Assembly: GCF_000620665.1 (NCBI RefSeq)
Contig: NZ_KK211162.1
Location: 951,764-1,015,763, forward strand
Length of the DNA stretch: 64,000 nucleotides
Direction: 5' to 3'
Source of the DNA: Sphingomonas sp. URHD0057
GTDB taxonomy: Bacteria > Pseudomonadota > Alphaproteobacteria > Sphingomonadales > Sphingomonadaceae
Part shown: positions 35,117-45,823 of the stretch, piece after piece
Layout: every line of letters begins with the position of its first letter
Numbering within the stretch: position 1 is the stretch's first letter
The notes under the pieces: generated by a model
Told to the model about the DNA's origin: nothing
Database searches by the model: none
What the model saw: only the letters and a program-made list of their open reading frames with translations
Program-made: the position numbers and the translations under genes

Positions 35117-35356
35117 ATGGTCTGGTTCCTAATTTTCCACATCTACGTCGCGCCGGCGGATGCAGTGGACTGGGATGGACCTTGGACCATAGACGACAAG
35201 CCAGCGCTGACCGCTGAACATTACTTCAATTCGCAAGCCGAATGTGACGCCACAGCAAAGAAGTTCATTGCCAAAATGCATGAGGGAATGCTCACACCCA
35301 TGCGATACAACTGTGTCGCGATCCCTTCTTCCCTTCCGAAGGGGACTCCGCGGTAG
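35117..35356 (+). CDS. small hypothetical protein (79 aa), possibly exported
   Basis: ATG 35117 follows CAGGGGGGCG, an excellent ribosome binding site. The protein begins MVWFLIFHIYVAPADAVDWD; the hydrophobic start could be a weak signal sequence without a basic N-terminus. The rest is polar with two cysteines (AECDATAKKF, RYNCVAIP). It ends one base before the putA stop on the other strand. The 187 bp upstream (34930-35116) shows no recognised element. No family recognised. Confidence 0.6.
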   Translation: MVWFLIFHIYVAPADAVDWDGPWTIDDKPALTAEHYFNSQAECDATAKKFIAKMHEGMLTPMRYNCVAIPSSLPKGTPR

Positions 35357-35357
35357 T

Positions 35358-38300
35358 TTAGCCCTCGAGCGCCGCCATCAGGCTGGCGTTGCCGCCGGCG
35401 GCGGTGGTGTCGATGCAGGTCACGCGCTCGGTCGCGAAGCGGGCGACGTAATGCGGGCCGCCGGCTTTGGGTCCGGTCCCGCTCAGCCCCTCGCCGCCGA
35501 ACGGCTGGCTTTCAACCACCGCGCCGATCTGGTTGCGGTTGACGTAGAAGTTTCCGACATGCGCGTGCTCCTCGATATAGTCGCGCACGGTGTCGATCCG
35601 GCTCTGCAGGCCCAGCGTCAGGCCGTAGCCCGTCTGATTGATATCCTTGACCACCTGTTCGAGGCCTTCCGCGGGGAAGCGGACGACGTGCAGGATCGGT
35701 CCAAAGTTTTCGTGATTCAATTGGCTTAGAGAACTAATTTCATAAAACGCGGGAGCAACGAAACAGCCGTGCGCGGCGTCCTTCGGCAACGCCAGCTGAC
35801 AGACCTTCTTCGCATTCTTGCCCAGCCATTTGATATGCTCGTCGAGCAGCCGCTTGGCGTCGCCGTCGATCACCGGGCCGACATCGGTTTTGAGTTCGCT
35901 AGGGTCGCCGATCGCGAGCGCGCTCATGGCCCCCGCGATCATCGCGATCATTGGATCGGCAACGTCGTCCTGGACGAACAGCACGCGCAGGGCCGAGCAG
36001 CGTTGGCCGGTGCTCTGGAATGCCGAGGAAATGACGTCACGGGTGACCTGCTCGGGCAGCGCCGAGCTATCGACGATCATCGCATTCTGGCCGCCGGTTT
36101 CGGCGACGAACGGGATGATCGGCCCGTCGCGGTCGGCCAGCGTGCGGTTGATCATGCGCGCGGTTTCGGTTGAGCCGGTGAACACGACGCCGGCAAGCAG
36201 CGGATGCGCGGTTAGCGTTCCGCCGACCACCCGGCCTTGCCCGGGCGCGAGCTGGACGACGTCCTTGGGGATGCCGGCCCGATGCATCAGCTCGACCGCA
36301 AGCGCGCCGACCAGCGGCGTTTGCCCGGCCGGCTTGGCGATAACCGCATTGCCCGCGGCCAGCGGCGCCGAAACCAGGCCGGTGAAGATCGCCAGCGGAA
36401 AATTCCATGGCGATATGCTGGCGAAGACGCCGCGGCCGTGGAGGCGAAGCTCGTTTTGTTCACCGGTCGGCCCGGGGAGCGGCATCGGCCTGACGAACTG
36501 GCGCCGCGCTTCAGAAGCATAGAAGCGGAGGAAATCGACCGCCTCGCGCACTTCGAGCACCGCGTCGATCAGGGTCTTCCCGGCCTCGCGAATGCACAGC
36601 GAGAAGAGCTCTTCCCGATGTTCCTCATAGAGATCGGCGGTGCGGTCGAGCAGGGCTGCGCGCGCCTCGCCGCCGAGCGCATCCCAATTCTGCTGCGCCG
36701 CGTGGCCGGCGCGGGCCATCCGGTCGACTTCGGCGGCCGTCGCTTCGAACACCATGCCGACGGTGATCCGCCGGTCGTGAGGCGAGGTGACCGGCCTGGC
36801 CTCGCCTTTCCCGAGCGTTGGGCTGGCGGTCCAGCTGCGGGCTTCCAGCGCCTTCAACCGCTCGAGCAGCGGCTCGCGGACGAGCGGGTCGGACAAATCG
36901 ACGCCAGCGCTATTGTGCCGTTCAGCTCCGAAGACATCGCGGGGCAGGATGATCTTGGGATTGCGCTTGGGTTCCAGCGCTTCGAGCTCGGCCACCGGAT
37001 CCCTGACCAGCTCGTCGAGCGAAAACTGCTCGTCGGCGATGCGGTTGACGAAGCTCGAGTTCGCGCCATTCTCAAGCAGCCGCCGGACGAGATAGGCAAG
37101 CAGCTCCTTATGGCTGCCGACTGGCGCGTAGATGCGCACCGGCGTCGGCGTCTCGCCAATCCCGCGTTCGAGCTCGGCCAGCTCGTCGTACAGCGCCTCG
37201 CCCATGCCGTGGAGGCGCTGGAACTCGAAGGCCTTGCCGTGGGCAAGCGCCTTCACCTGGCCGATGGTATTGGCGTTATGGGTGGCGAAAGCGGGGTAAA
37301 TGACGTCGCTCGCGGCGAGCAGCTTCCTGGCGCACGCGAGATAGGAGACGTCGGTCGCGACCTTGCGCGTGAACACCGGATAATCGCTCAGCCCGGCGAC
37401 CTGCGCGGCCTTGATCTCGGTGTCCCAATAGGCGCCCTTGACCAGCCGGACCATCAGCGTGCGGCCGTGCGCCCGCGCTGCCTCGGCGACCCAGTCGCAC
37501 AAAGCGGCGGCGCGCTTCTGATAAGCCTGCATGGCGATCCCGAAGCCAGCCCAGGAGCTTCCATCTTTTCTTGGCGCGAACAATTCGTCGTCGGCAAGAA
37601 GCGCTTCGAACACGTCCATCTGCAGCTCGAGCCGGTCAGCCTCCTCGGCGTCGATGGTCAAATGCACGTCGGCGCGGCTCGCCTTCAGCGCCAGCGCGCG
37701 GACCACCGGCACCACCGCCGCGACCGCTTCTTGCGCATGGCTGTATTCGAAGCGCGGGTGAAGCGCGGTCAGCTTGACCGAAATGCCGGGAGAGCGGCGG
37801 AAACCGTCCTTCGCATCCTTGGCGATGCGGTCGAGCGCACCGGCATAGGCCTCGGCGTAGCGCTCGGCATCGGCGAACGTGCGCGCCGCCTCGCCGAGCA
37901 TGTCGAAACTGTGGCTCAGCCCCTGCCGCCGCTCGGGCTCGCCGCGCTTCATCGCTTCGTCGATGGTGCGCCCAAACACGAAATTGCGGCCGAGGATCTT
38001 CATCGCCTCGCGCACAGCGGTGCGCACCACGGGCTCGCCGAGGCGGCCCACGGCACGGCCGAGCGCCGCCTTCCAATTGTCCGACCGATCCTGGGCGCCT
38101 TCGAGCACCTTGCCGGTGAGCAGCAGCGAGAAAGTCGCGGCGTTGACGAACGACGAATCCGATCGTCCCAGCTTCTCCGACCAATCGGGCCCCGCAAGCT
38201 TGTCGGCGATGAGCTCATCGGCGGTGTGCGCGTCAGGGATGCGCAGCAGCGCCTCGGCAAGGCACATCATGGCGATGCCCTCGTCGCTGCCAAGATCGTA

Positions 38301-38498
38301 GGCGTGGAGGAAGGCGTCGATCCCGGTCGCCTTGTGGGCGCGAACGCCCTTGACCAGCGCGCGCGCCATCGCCGTCGCTTCGCCCAGCGCCGCTGGCTCC
38401 AGCCGAGCCTCCGCCAGGCGCTCGGCGACGACCTCCTCCTCGTCGGGACGATAGGCGCGGCGCAGCGCCGAACGGTCGATTGGGCTAACGAGCGCCAC
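35358..38498 (-). CDS. putA: bifunctional proline dehydrogenase / L-glutamate gamma-semialdehyde dehydrogenase
   Basis: About 1046 aa. The N-terminal half is FAD-dependent proline dehydrogenase (ISVKLTALHPRFEYSHAQEA, LMVRLVKGAYWDTEIK, FATHNANTIGQV). The C-terminal half is the NAD-dependent aldehyde dehydrogenase with Glu in VAETGGQNAMIV and the nucleophile Cys834 in TGQRCSALRV. Together they turn proline into glutamate with channelled intermediate. No ribbon-helix-helix DNA-binding domain is present, so this is not an autoregulator like E. coli PutA. I prefer the GTG at 38498, five bases after the secA stop; the ATG at 38558 would overlap secA by 55 bases. Confidence 0.95.
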   Translation of the reverse strand: MALVSPIDRSALRRAYRPDEEEVVAERLAEARLEPAALGEATAMARALVKGVRAHKATGIDAFLHAYDLGSDEGIAMMCLAEALLRIPDAHTADELIADKLAGPDWSEKLGRSDSSFVNAATFSLLLTGKVLEGAQDRSDNWKAALGRAVGRLGEPVVRTAVREAMKILGRNFVFGRTIDEAMKRGEPERRQGLSHSFDMLGEAARTFADAERYAEAYAGALDRIAKDAKDGFRRSPGISVKLTALHPRFEYSHAQEAVAAVVPVVRALALKASRADVHLTIDAEEADRLELQMDVFEALLADDELFAPRKDGSSWAGFGIAMQAYQKRAAALCDWVAEAARAHGRTLMVRLVKGAYWDTEIKAAQVAGLSDYPVFTRKVATDVSYLACARKLLAASDVIYPAFATHNANTIGQVKALAHGKAFEFQRLHGMGEALYDELAELERGIGETPTPVRIYAPVGSHKELLAYLVRRLLENGANSSFVNRIADEQFSLDELVRDPVAELEALEPKRNPKIILPRDVFGAERHNSAGVDLSDPLVREPLLERLKALEARSWTASPTLGKGEARPVTSPHDRRITVGMVFEATAAEVDRMARAGHAAQQNWDALGGEARAALLDRTADLYEEHREELFSLCIREAGKTLIDAVLEVREAVDFLRFYASEARRQFVRPMPLPGPTGEQNELRLHGRGVFASISPWNFPLAIFTGLVSAPLAAGNAVIAKPAGQTPLVGALAVELMHRAGIPKDVVQLAPGQGRVVGGTLTAHPLLAGVVFTGSTETARMINRTLADRDGPIIPFVAETGGQNAMIVDSSALPEQVTRDVISSAFQSTGQRCSALRVLFVQDDVADPMIAMIAGAMSALAIGDPSELKTDVGPVIDGDAKRLLDEHIKWLGKNAKKVCQLALPKDAAHGCFVAPAFYEISSLSQLNHENFGPILHVVRFPAEGLEQVVKDINQTGYGLTLGLQSRIDTVRDYIEEHAHVGNFYVNRNQIGAVVESQPFGGEGLSGTGPKAGGPHYVARFATERVTCIDTTAAGGNASLMAALEG

Positions 38499-38503
38499 CG
38501 GCG

Positions 38504-41239
38504 CTACGCGAGCTGGCCGTGGCAATGCTTGTACTTCCGCCCCGAGCCGCACGGGCATGGCGCATTGCGGCTGAGCGGCGCTTCGACCACCTCGGCGGAG
38601 CCTTCATGCTGGGGCATGGTCGGCTGCGGGATGTTGAGCGGTGGCAGGTTCGACAGGATCGCGCCGGTCGCCGCATCGATGTCGGCAGTGTCGTCGTCGC
38701 CCGAGAACGGGTCGATGTGCTGGGTAATGAAATCGGGCAGGCCCGGCGGCGGCCCTTCCTCCAGCTGAACCTGAGCCCGCATCAGCACGCGAGTCACTTC
38801 CTCGCGGATCGAGACCAGCAGCCGCTCGAACAGCAGGAAGGCCTCCTGCTTATATTCGTCGATCGGCTTCTTCTGCGCGTAGCTGCGCAGGTGGATCACC
38901 TGCCGCAGCGCGTCGAGCGTCGCCAGATGCTCCTTCCAATGGTGGTCGAGAGTCTGGATCAGAATCTGCTTCTCGACGTCGTTCCAGCGCTCGGGCTCGA
39001 GGCCGTGGACCTTGGCGGACATCGTCGCTTCGGCCGCCTCGTTGAGCCGGTCGATGATCATCTCCTGCTCGACCGCTTCCTCGTGAAGCCAGTCGTCGAT
39101 CGGCGGCTGAAGCCCGAACACTGCCTCGACGCTCTCCTTGAGCCCGGCGACGTCCCACTGCTCGGGATAGCTTCCCGGCGGGCAGTGCACGGTGACGAGC
39201 GCCGCCGCGGTCTCGACGCGCATGTCGGCGATGACGTCGTTGACGTTCTCGGCGTCCATGATGTCGGCGCGCTGCTCGTAGATTACCTTGCGCTGGTCGT
39301 TCATCACGTCGTCGAATTCGACGACCTGCTTGCGGATGTCGTAGTTGCGCGCCTCGACCTTCTTCTGGGCCGTTTCGATCGCCTTGGAGATCCACGGGGA
39401 GACGATCGCTTCGCCATCCTCGAGGTTCTTCTGCATCATCCGCGCGAACAGCGTCTGCGGTCCGAAGATGCGCAGCAAATCGTCGTCGAGGCTGAGGTAG
39501 AATTTGGACAAGCCGGGATCGCCCTGCCGGCCCGAGCGTCCACGCAGCTGATTGTCGATGCGCCGGCTCTCGTGGCGCTCGGTGCCGAGGACGTAGAGCC
39601 CGCCAGCCTCGAGCACGCGCTGCCTCTCGGCGGCGATCTCGGCGCGGACCTTCTCGGCCTGCGCGTCATATTCCGGCGTTCCGGCGACAAGGTCCGGAAA
39701 TTCGTCGAGCATCCGGAAGTCGAGGTTGCCGCCCAGCTGGATGTCGGTGCCGCGGCCCGCCATGTTGGTCGCGATCGTCACCACACCACTTCGCCCGGCC
39801 TGCGCGACGATGTGCGCTTCCTGCTCGTGGAAGCGGGCATTGAGGACCGAGTGCTTGACGCCCTGCGCCTCCAGATATTCCGACAGCATCTCCGATTTTT
39901 CGATCGAGATGGTGCCGACGAGCGCGGGCTGGCCAAGCTCCTGCTTGAGCTTGAGCTCCTCGGCGATCGCCGCGAACTTCTCGGTTATCGTCTTGTAGAA
40001 GACGTCGTCCTCGTCGATGCGGAGGACCGGAACGTTGGTCGGGATCGCGACAACGTTCATCCGGTAGATGTCGAAGAATTCGGGCGCTTCGGTCATCGCC
40101 GTGCCGGTCATGCCCGACAGCTTGGGGTACATGCGGAAATAGTTCTGGAAGGTGATCGAAGCGAGCGTCTGGTTCTCCGGCTCGATCGCCACGCCCTCCT
40201 TCGCCTCGACCGCCTGGTGGAGGCCGTCCGACCACCGGCGTCCGTCCATCATCCGGCCGGTGAACTCGTCGATGATGATGACCTTGGCGTCCTTGACGAT
40301 GTAATCGATGTCCTTCTTGAACATCATATTGGCCTTGAGCGCCTGGTTGAGGTGGTGGACGACCTGCGTGTTGGCGATGTCGTAGAGGTTGCGCCCCTCG
40401 ATCAGCCCGGCCTCCTCGAGCGCTCGTTCGGCCTTCTCCGTCCCGTCTTCGGTGAGGACGACGCTCTTCTGTTTCTCGTCCTTCTCGTAATCCGCTTCGG
40501 CCAGGGTCTTCACGATCTTGTCGGCTGAGATGTAGAGATCCGACTTGTCGTCGGTCGGGCCCGAAATGATCAGCGGCGTCCGGGCCTCGTCGACCAGGAT
40601 CGAGTCCACCTCGTCAACGATCGCGAAATGGAATGGCCGCTGGACCATCTGATCGCGCGAATATTTCATATTGTCGCGCAGGTAATCAAAGCCGAGCTCG
40701 TTGTTGGTCGCGTAGGTGATGTCGCTGTTGTAGGCGTCGCGCCGCTGCTCGTCGGTGAGGTTGGGGACGATGACGCCCACGCTCATGCCGAGGAAGCGGT
40801 AGATTTGCCCCATCCAGTCGGCGTCGCGGCGGGCGAGATAGTCGTTGACGGTGACGACGTGGACGCCCTTGCCCTCGAGCGCGTTGAGATAGACCGCAAG
40901 GGTCGCAACCAGCGTCTTGCCTTCGCCGGTCTTCATCTCGGCGATCTCGCCGCGATGGAGCGCGATGCCGCCGATCAGCTGGACGTCGTAGTGACGCTGG
41001 CCGAGCGTGCGGGTGGCCGCCTCGCGCACCGTGGCGAACGCCTCGGGGAGAAGCGAATCGAGCTTCTCGCCGGCCGCCAGCCGCTCACGGAGGCGGTCGG
41101 TCTGGCCGCGCAGTTCGTCGTCGCTGAGCGCGCTGATCTGCGGCTCGTACGCGTTGACCGCGTCGACATATTTGCCAAGGCCCCGGACATAACGATCGTT
41201 GGCCGATCCGAAGATGCTCTTTGCCAGTCCGGCGATCAT
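38504..41239 (-). CDS. secA: preprotein translocase ATPase SecA
   Basis: A 911-aa motor that pushes unfolded preproteins through SecYEG. Walker A MKTGEGKT is at residues 102-109, the preprotein crosslinking and second nucleotide-binding domains follow ([30 protein letters not shown]), then the helical scaffold and wing. The C-terminal zinc-binding SecB-interaction motif [14 protein letters not shown] is intact. The start is ATG 41239. It is upstream of putA in the same direction and divergent from a GFA-family gene. Confidence 0.98.
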   Translation of the reverse strand: MIAGLAKSIFGSANDRYVRGLGKYVDAVNAYEPQISALSDDELRGQTDRLRERLAAGEKLDSLLPEAFATVREAATRTLGQRHYDVQLIGGIALHRGEIAEMKTGEGKTLVATLAVYLNALEGKGVHVVTVNDYLARRDADWMGQIYRFLGMSVGVIVPNLTDEQRRDAYNSDITYATNNELGFDYLRDNMKYSRDQMVQRPFHFAIVDEVDSILVDEARTPLIISGPTDDKSDLYISADKIVKTLAEADYEKDEKQKSVVLTEDGTEKAERALEEAGLIEGRNLYDIANTQVVHHLNQALKANMMFKKDIDYIVKDAKVIIIDEFTGRMMDGRRWSDGLHQAVEAKEGVAIEPENQTLASITFQNYFRMYPKLSGMTGTAMTEAPEFFDIYRMNVVAIPTNVPVLRIDEDDVFYKTITEKFAAIAEELKLKQELGQPALVGTISIEKSEMLSEYLEAQGVKHSVLNARFHEQEAHIVAQAGRSGVVTIATNMAGRGTDIQLGGNLDFRMLDEFPDLVAGTPEYDAQAEKVRAEIAAERQRVLEAGGLYVLGTERHESRRIDNQLRGRSGRQGDPGLSKFYLSLDDDLLRIFGPQTLFARMMQKNLEDGEAIVSPWISKAIETAQKKVEARNYDIRKQVVEFDDVMNDQRKVIYEQRADIMDAENVNDVIADMRVETAAALVTVHCPPGSYPEQWDVAGLKESVEAVFGLQPPIDDWLHEEAVEQEMIIDRLNEAAEATMSAKVHGLEPERWNDVEKQILIQTLDHHWKEHLATLDALRQVIHLRSYAQKKPIDEYKQEAFLLFERLLVSIREEVTRVLMRAQVQLEEGPPPGLPDFITQHIDPFSGDDDTADIDAATGAILSNLPPLNIPQPTMPQHEGSAEVVEAPLSRNAPCPCGSGRKYKHCHGQLA

Positions 41240-41358
41240 GGAAATTCCTTAAAAACCGCGCGTTTCGCGGAGAGCCGTGTGGCTCTTTGGCGACGCTCGG
41301 GAAACCGTCGCGGGCGATGTAAGGAGCGGCCTAGCCGTAGTCAATTAAGAGGAAGCGT

Positions 41359-41817
41359 ATGGGACAGACCGGTGGATGCATGTGCGGCAGCGTGCGGTAC
41401 GAGTTGCACAGCGAGCCTTTCGACGGCGGCTGGTGCCATTGCCGAACCTGCCAGCTGAACAGCGGCGCGCCGGCTATGGCTTTCGCCAGCGTCAAGAACG
41501 GCGACTGGGTGGTCACCAGCGGCCAAAGCGCCCTGCGAACGATCCGGTCGAGCAGCTTCGGCCACCGCACCTTTTGCGGCGAATGCGGCACGCCGCTCCA
41601 TGTGAAGGTCGATCATCAGCCCGATACCGTCGATTTCAGCATCGTCACGCTCGACGACCCGAACGCGATCGCGCCCGAGTTCCATATCTTCTGGTCCAGC
41701 AAGGCCGACTGGTTCCCCGGCCTCGATTTGCCAAAGCATGCTCGATTTCGTCCGGATACGCGCGGGCTCAGCGGAACCGAGCCGCCCGATGATTCATCGC
41801 TCGTCGGCGGCGGTTAG
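41359..41817 (+). CDS. GFA-family zinc protein, copy 2
   Basis: A 152-aa protein starting [20 protein letters not shown]. Zinc ligands are [21 protein letters not shown] and [11 protein letters not shown], the typical GFA pattern. The FWSSKADWF region is typical of the C-terminal half. It is a second, divergent member of the same family as the gene at 34154. Its stop overlaps that of trxA in convergent orientation. Substrate unknown. Confidence 0.9.
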   Translation: MGQTGGCMCGSVRYELHSEPFDGGWCHCRTCQLNSGAPAMAFASVKNGDWVVTSGQSALRTIRSSSFGHRTFCGECGTPLHVKVDHQPDTVDFSIVTLDDPNAIAPEFHIFWSSKADWFPGLDLPKHARFRPDTRGLSGTEPPDDSSLVGGG

Positions 41818-42161
41818 CCGGCGCTCGACTGGGCCGGCGCGTCGAGATTGCTTTCCAGCCACTGCTGGATCTGGCTGCGCGGCGCCGCGCCAACCTTTTG
41901 CGCGATCGGCTGGCCGCCCTTGAACAGCAGCATCGTCGGGATTCCGCGGACTCCGTAACGGCCGGGAATATCCGGGTTTTCGTCGATGTTGAGCTTGGTC
42001 ACCGTCACCTTGTCGCCAAGCTCGCTGGCAATTTCCTCCAGCGCGGGGGCGATCATCCGGCACGGCCCGCACCATTCGGCCCAGAAATCGACGAGGACAG
42101 GGCCTTCGGCGCCAAGCACATCGGTGGCGAAGCTCTGGTCGGTGACGGTCTTTGTAGCCAT
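41814..42161 (-). CDS. trxA: thioredoxin
   Basis: A 115-aa thioredoxin that reduces protein disulfides in the cytoplasm. The active site WCGPC has Cys31 and Cys34; the cis-proline loop is [14 protein letters not shown] 42161 gives [20 protein letters not shown] at normal length; the longer reading to 42218 lacks family support. It lies 61 bp downstream of addA on the same strand, as in other alphaproteobacteria. Confidence 0.96.
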   Translation of the reverse strand: MATKTVTDQSFATDVLGAEGPVLVDFWAEWCGPCRMIAPALEEIASELGDKVTVTKLNIDENPDIPGRYGVRGIPTMLLFKGGQPIAQKVGAAPRSQIQQWLESNLDAPAQSSAG

Positions 42162-42222
42162 GGCGGGCGAATCTCCATCTGGGCAATCGTTAACGGCAAT
42201 ATGGGCGCTCGATCGCACCCTC

Positions 42223-45200
42223 TCAAGGTATCAGTTCGATGAGCTTTGGTTCATTTGTGTAGAGAAGCGCGGCCCGGACCGTGCGCCCCGGGAAGATCAC
42301 GCCCAGCGCTTGCGCATAGGCTTCCATCTGGGCGCGGTGCGCCGCGGGAACGTCGCCGTCACTCGCGGGCACGCGACCGGTCTTGAAGTCGATCACCGAA
42401 ATCCGGTCCTGCTCAACCAGCAACCGGTCGACGGTGCCGGCAATCACGCGGCCGTCGGGCAGCGTCGCGGCGAGCGGCGCTTCGCCGAGCGACCCGAGCC
42501 CGAACAGCTCGCCGAATTGCGGGTCCGACAGGATTCCGCACACCTGGTCGGCGATTTCGGCGCGCATTGCCGCATCATCGACTCCCGCCGACCGCTCGAG
42601 CCAGGTCAGCGCTGCCTCGCGCCGCCGCTCGCCTTCGACGGACACGAGCCGTTCGAACAGCTGATGGATCAAGGTTCCGCGCCGGGCGGCGGCGCGCATC
42701 GCGATGCTCGGCGGCGGAGCAGCTTCGTCGTCGGCGGCGATGGCCGAGGGAGCGAGCGGCCGCGGCGGGCGTGCTTCAGGCGGCGCCGCCCGCAGCGCCC
42801 AGTCAGGCACAGCCACCGGCGCAAGCTCGAGCTTCGCCTTGAGCCGTTTCGGCGGACCAGGGCTCGCTCCGTAAGTCAGCGCCGGCCCCCACGGCCCCTC
42901 GGCCACCTGAGCCGAGAGCGATTGCAACGCCTGCTCGACAATGCGGTGCCAGCAGTTCACCGGCCGCGGATCGGAACCGTCCTTTTTCGCCTTGGGCTCG
43001 ACGCCGGTCACGATCAGCCGGTCGGCAGCGCGAGTAAGCGCCACGTAGAGCAGCCGCCAATGCTCTTCGAGGTCGCGTTTCTCCCGTTCGGCGATCACCT
43101 CGTTGAAGACCGGCCCCCGCCCCTCCTTCCTCGGGCGGAGGAGCGGCACCTTCCCCCACGGCGGCACCTCGAAGTCGAGAGTCAGCGGCACTCGTCCGAG
43201 CCTCGCCGGGTCGGCGGTCGCATCGGCAAGGATGACGACGGGCGCCTCGAGGCCCTTGGCGCCGTGTACGGTCATCACCCGCACCTCGTTCGCCGGCTGG
43301 CCGGGATCGCGCTGGACGTCGACCGTGCCGCGCGAGAACCAGGCGAGGAAGCGCTCGAGCGACGGCGTTTCATTGCGTTCGAAGTCGAGCGCGCTGTTCA
43401 TCAGTTCGTCGATCGCGTCGCGCGCGGCCAGGCCAAGGCGGGAGTACAGCTTGCGCCGCCCCTGCATTGCGCCGGTCAGGATCGTTTCGAGAAAGCGCGC
43501 GGGGGTCGTGAAATCCGCGATCCGGTGCAAGTCCGCCAGCGCCTGATGCGCTTCGGCAAATTCGGACGCGCGTTGCCTTAGCTCGCGCCACAGGCTGCCG
43601 CGGCGTTCGAACGCGAGCTCGCGCAATCGGTCCTGGTCCCAACCGATCAGCGGCGACACCAGCAAATTGGCGAGGTTGAGATCGTCGTTCGGTTGAATCG
43701 CAAACCGCATCGCAGCGAGGAGGTCCTGGACGACGATCGGCTCGTGGAGCTGGAGGCGATCGACGCCCGCCACCGGGACCTCCGTCGAGAACAGGCGCGC
43801 GACGATCAGCGACGCAAGTTCGCCGCGGCTGCGCACGAGGATGAGGATATCGCCCGGGGTCAACGGCCGCTCCGTCGACGGCAGATAGGGCGCGTCGTCG
43901 ACCATCCTCTTGATCTGCCCCGCGAGCGCCTCGGCGTAGCGGCGGTCGCGCAGGCTGATCCAGCGCTCCTCCCCCTCATCGGATTCGTCGTCGCTCGCCT
44001 CGATCCTGAACGGCGCCCACAGCTCGACCTGGCCGGCGCGCCCCGAATGATGCGCGCGGTGCGGTGGTGGCGGCTCAGCCAACGCCATCGCCTGGTGGCC
44101 AAGCGCACCGATCACGGCATCGACGACGTCGAGGATCGGCTGCGCGGAGCGGAAGCTCGCGGCGATCGACAGGTCGCGGAATTCTCGCGCGCGACGCCGA
44201 AACAGGTCGAGCGTGTCGGCACTGTCGGAGAGCGAATCGGCGAGGCGCTTGAAGTGCTCGCGCGCCTCCTGGAAGCGCCGCGGATCCGTGCCCTGGAAGC
44301 CGTAGATCGATTGCTTGAAGTCGCCGACCATGAACAGGGTCCGGTGGCGCTCCTCGCTTTCGCTCGAGCCGCTGAAGAACTCCTCGACCAGCCGCTCGAT
44401 GATCTCCCATTGCGCGGCGTTGGTGTCCTGCGCCTCGTCGACCAGGACATGATCGATCTGGCGATCGAGCTTGTAGCGGATCCAGTCCCCCATCCCGGGT
44501 TGAGCGAGCAGGCCCCTGGTCCATTCGATGAGGTCGTTGAAATCGGCGACGCCGGCGCTGCGCTTGGCCTGGGTGTAGGCCGCGGCGAACGCCTGGCCGG
44601 CGCTGAGGCCGGCGGTCATGTCGGCCGCCAGCCGCGCTCCGTTCTGAATCCGCAGCAGCTCGCCGACGAGGTTCGCCAGCCGCCACGCCTGTGCCTCGTA
44701 ATCCGGCGCGGCCTTGGTCTGCCCCGCGGATACGCGCGGCGTGCCCTTGTCCGTCAGCACCACCTTGCGCAGGCCCTGCAAATCGGCGGCGCGCTCGATC
44801 GGGGTCAGCGACAACCATTGCTCGATGACCTCGGCGTGGCCGATCCCCGACCGTGCGCCCCATTTGCGATTGGCGTCGGCGACCGCGCGCAGCAGGTCAC
44901 AATCGAAGCCGGCGTCGCCGCATTGCTCGGCGATATATTGCTCGACCGAGCCCTCGGGCAGGTCGAGCAAGCGGCGGATCGATTGTTCGATCCTCTCCCG
45001 CGAACCGAGCGCCGCAAGCGCCTCGTGACGGCGGGCGCAAATCTGCAAATATTCGACCGCGCCAGCCTCGCCGAGGCGGATGCTCAAGGTCTGGACGTCG
45101 CGGATCAGTTGCTGGTCGCCGCGCTCTTCCGCCGCGACCATCAGCTCGGCGAGCGTGCGCCGCACCAGCTCCTCCTCGGCGCGACCCTCGATCGCCTGGA

Positions 45201-45639
45201 AGCCCGGCACGATCCCGGCCTCCGCCGGAAAGGCGGCAAGGATCGATTGGGCGAAGCTGTGGATGGTCTGGATCTGCAGCCCGCCCGGGCAGTCGAGCAC
45301 CTTGGCGAACAGCTGGCGCGCGCGCTCCCGCGTTCGCGGGTCATTGGATTCGCCGAGATGATCGAGATCCGTCGCCAGTTCGCTGTCCTTGAGGCGCACC
45401 CAGCGCGCCAGCCGCGCCCCGATCCTGTTGGCCATCTCCGCGGCAGCAGCTTTGGTGAACGTCAGGCACAGGATCGATTCCGGCCGCGCGCCCTGGAGCA
45501 GCAGGCGAAGCACTCGCGCGGTCAGGACTTGGGTCTTGCCGGTGCCCGCCGAGGCGGACAGCGCGGCATGGGCCTGGGGATCGGACGCTCGCGACTGCTC
45601 GCCCTTCAACTGCGGAAGCGGTTTGAAGCGCGCGCTCAT
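42223..45639 (-). CDS. addA: double-strand break repair helicase AddA
   Basis: A 1138-aa UvrD-like helicase-nuclease subunit. Walker A ASAGTGKT is at residues 29-36. Later motifs include [60 protein letters not shown] and [18 protein letters not shown]. The C-terminal nuclease domain keeps [12 protein letters not shown]. With AddB it processes double-strand ends for RecA loading. The start is ATG 45639 ([14 protein letters not shown]); the reading to 45768 extends across the divergent 46-aa gene. Confidence 0.96.
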   Translation of the reverse strand: MSARFKPLPQLKGEQSRASDPQAHAALSASAGTGKTQVLTARVLRLLLQGARPESILCLTFTKAAAAEMANRIGARLARWVRLKDSELATDLDHLGESNDPRTRERARQLFAKVLDCPGGLQIQTIHSFAQSILAAFPAEAGIVPGFQAIEGRAEEELVRRTLAELMVAAEERGDQQLIRDVQTLSIRLGEAGAVEYLQICARRHEALAALGSRERIEQSIRRLLDLPEGSVEQYIAEQCGDAGFDCDLLRAVADANRKWGARSGIGHAEVIEQWLSLTPIERAADLQGLRKVVLTDKGTPRVSAGQTKAAPDYEAQAWRLANLVGELLRIQNGARLAADMTAGLSAGQAFAAAYTQAKRSAGVADFNDLIEWTRGLLAQPGMGDWIRYKLDRQIDHVLVDEAQDTNAAQWEIIERLVEEFFSGSSESEERHRTLFMVGDFKQSIYGFQGTDPRRFQEAREHFKRLADSLSDSADTLDLFRRRAREFRDLSIAASFRSAQPILDVVDAVIGALGHQAMALAEPPPPHRAHHSGRAGQVELWAPFRIEASDDESDEGEERWISLRDRRYAEALAGQIKRMVDDAPYLPSTERPLTPGDILILVRSRGELASLIVARLFSTEVPVAGVDRLQLHEPIVVQDLLAAMRFAIQPNDDLNLANLLVSPLIGWDQDRLRELAFERRGSLWRELRQRASEFAEAHQALADLHRIADFTTPARFLETILTGAMQGRRKLYSRLGLAARDAIDELMNSALDFERNETPSLERFLAWFSRGTVDVQRDPGQPANEVRVMTVHGAKGLEAPVVILADATADPARLGRVPLTLDFEVPPWGKVPLLRPRKEGRGPVFNEVIAEREKRDLEEHWRLLYVALTRAADRLIVTGVEPKAKKDGSDPRPVNCWHRIVEQALQSLSAQVAEGPWGPALTYGASPGPPKRLKAKLELAPVAVPDWALRAAPPEARPPRPLAPSAIAADDEAAPPPSIAMRAAARRGTLIHQLFERLVSVEGERRREAALTWLERSAGVDDAAMRAEIADQVCGILSDPQFGELFGLGSLGEAPLAATLPDGRVIAGTVDRLLVEQDRISVIDFKTGRVPASDGDVPAAHRAQMEAYAQALGVIFPGRTVRAALLYTNEPKLIELIP

Positions 45640-45680
45640 TCGGCTTTCCAAGCGAAGCCGGAGGCCATAGAAAACCGCCA

Positions 45681-45821
45681 ATGACCGACGACAATGACAA
45701 AGCGAGCGAAGAGCGTCGCACGAAACTGGTGAAGGCGGGAGTCGCCGTGGGCATCGGCTCGGCGGCAATCGTCGCCGCGCTGCTTTATGCCTCCAAGGTC
45801 AAGAAGAAGCCGCGCCGCTAG
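45681..45821 (+). CDS. 46-aa single-pass membrane protein
   Basis: ATG 45681 opens a 46-codon gene on the plus strand between addA and addB. The product starts MTDDNDKASEERRTKLVKAG, has one hydrophobic segment (VAVGIGSAAIVAALLYA) and ends in the basic tail SKVKKKPRR. This acidic-TM-basic layout recurs in small sphingomonad proteins that I recall, function unknown. It has its own orientation inside an otherwise minus-strand cluster, and its stop lies 2 bp from the addB stop. Confidence 0.65.
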   Translation: MTDDNDKASEERRTKLVKAGVAVGIGSAAIVAALLYASKVKKKPRR

Positions 45822-45823
45822 GG

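Noticed and set aside
36237-38768. 843-codon open frame on the plus strand opposite putA and the secA end
   Set aside because: Shadow of GC-rich coding DNA. putA on the other strand has complete catalytic motifs, and the frame's composition (Arg/Gly/Ala/His rich) and lack of domains fit an antisense artefact.
38519-40528. 669-codon plus-strand frame opposite secA
   Set aside because: Antisense to the conserved SecA motor; translated sequence has no family and mirrors SecA codons.
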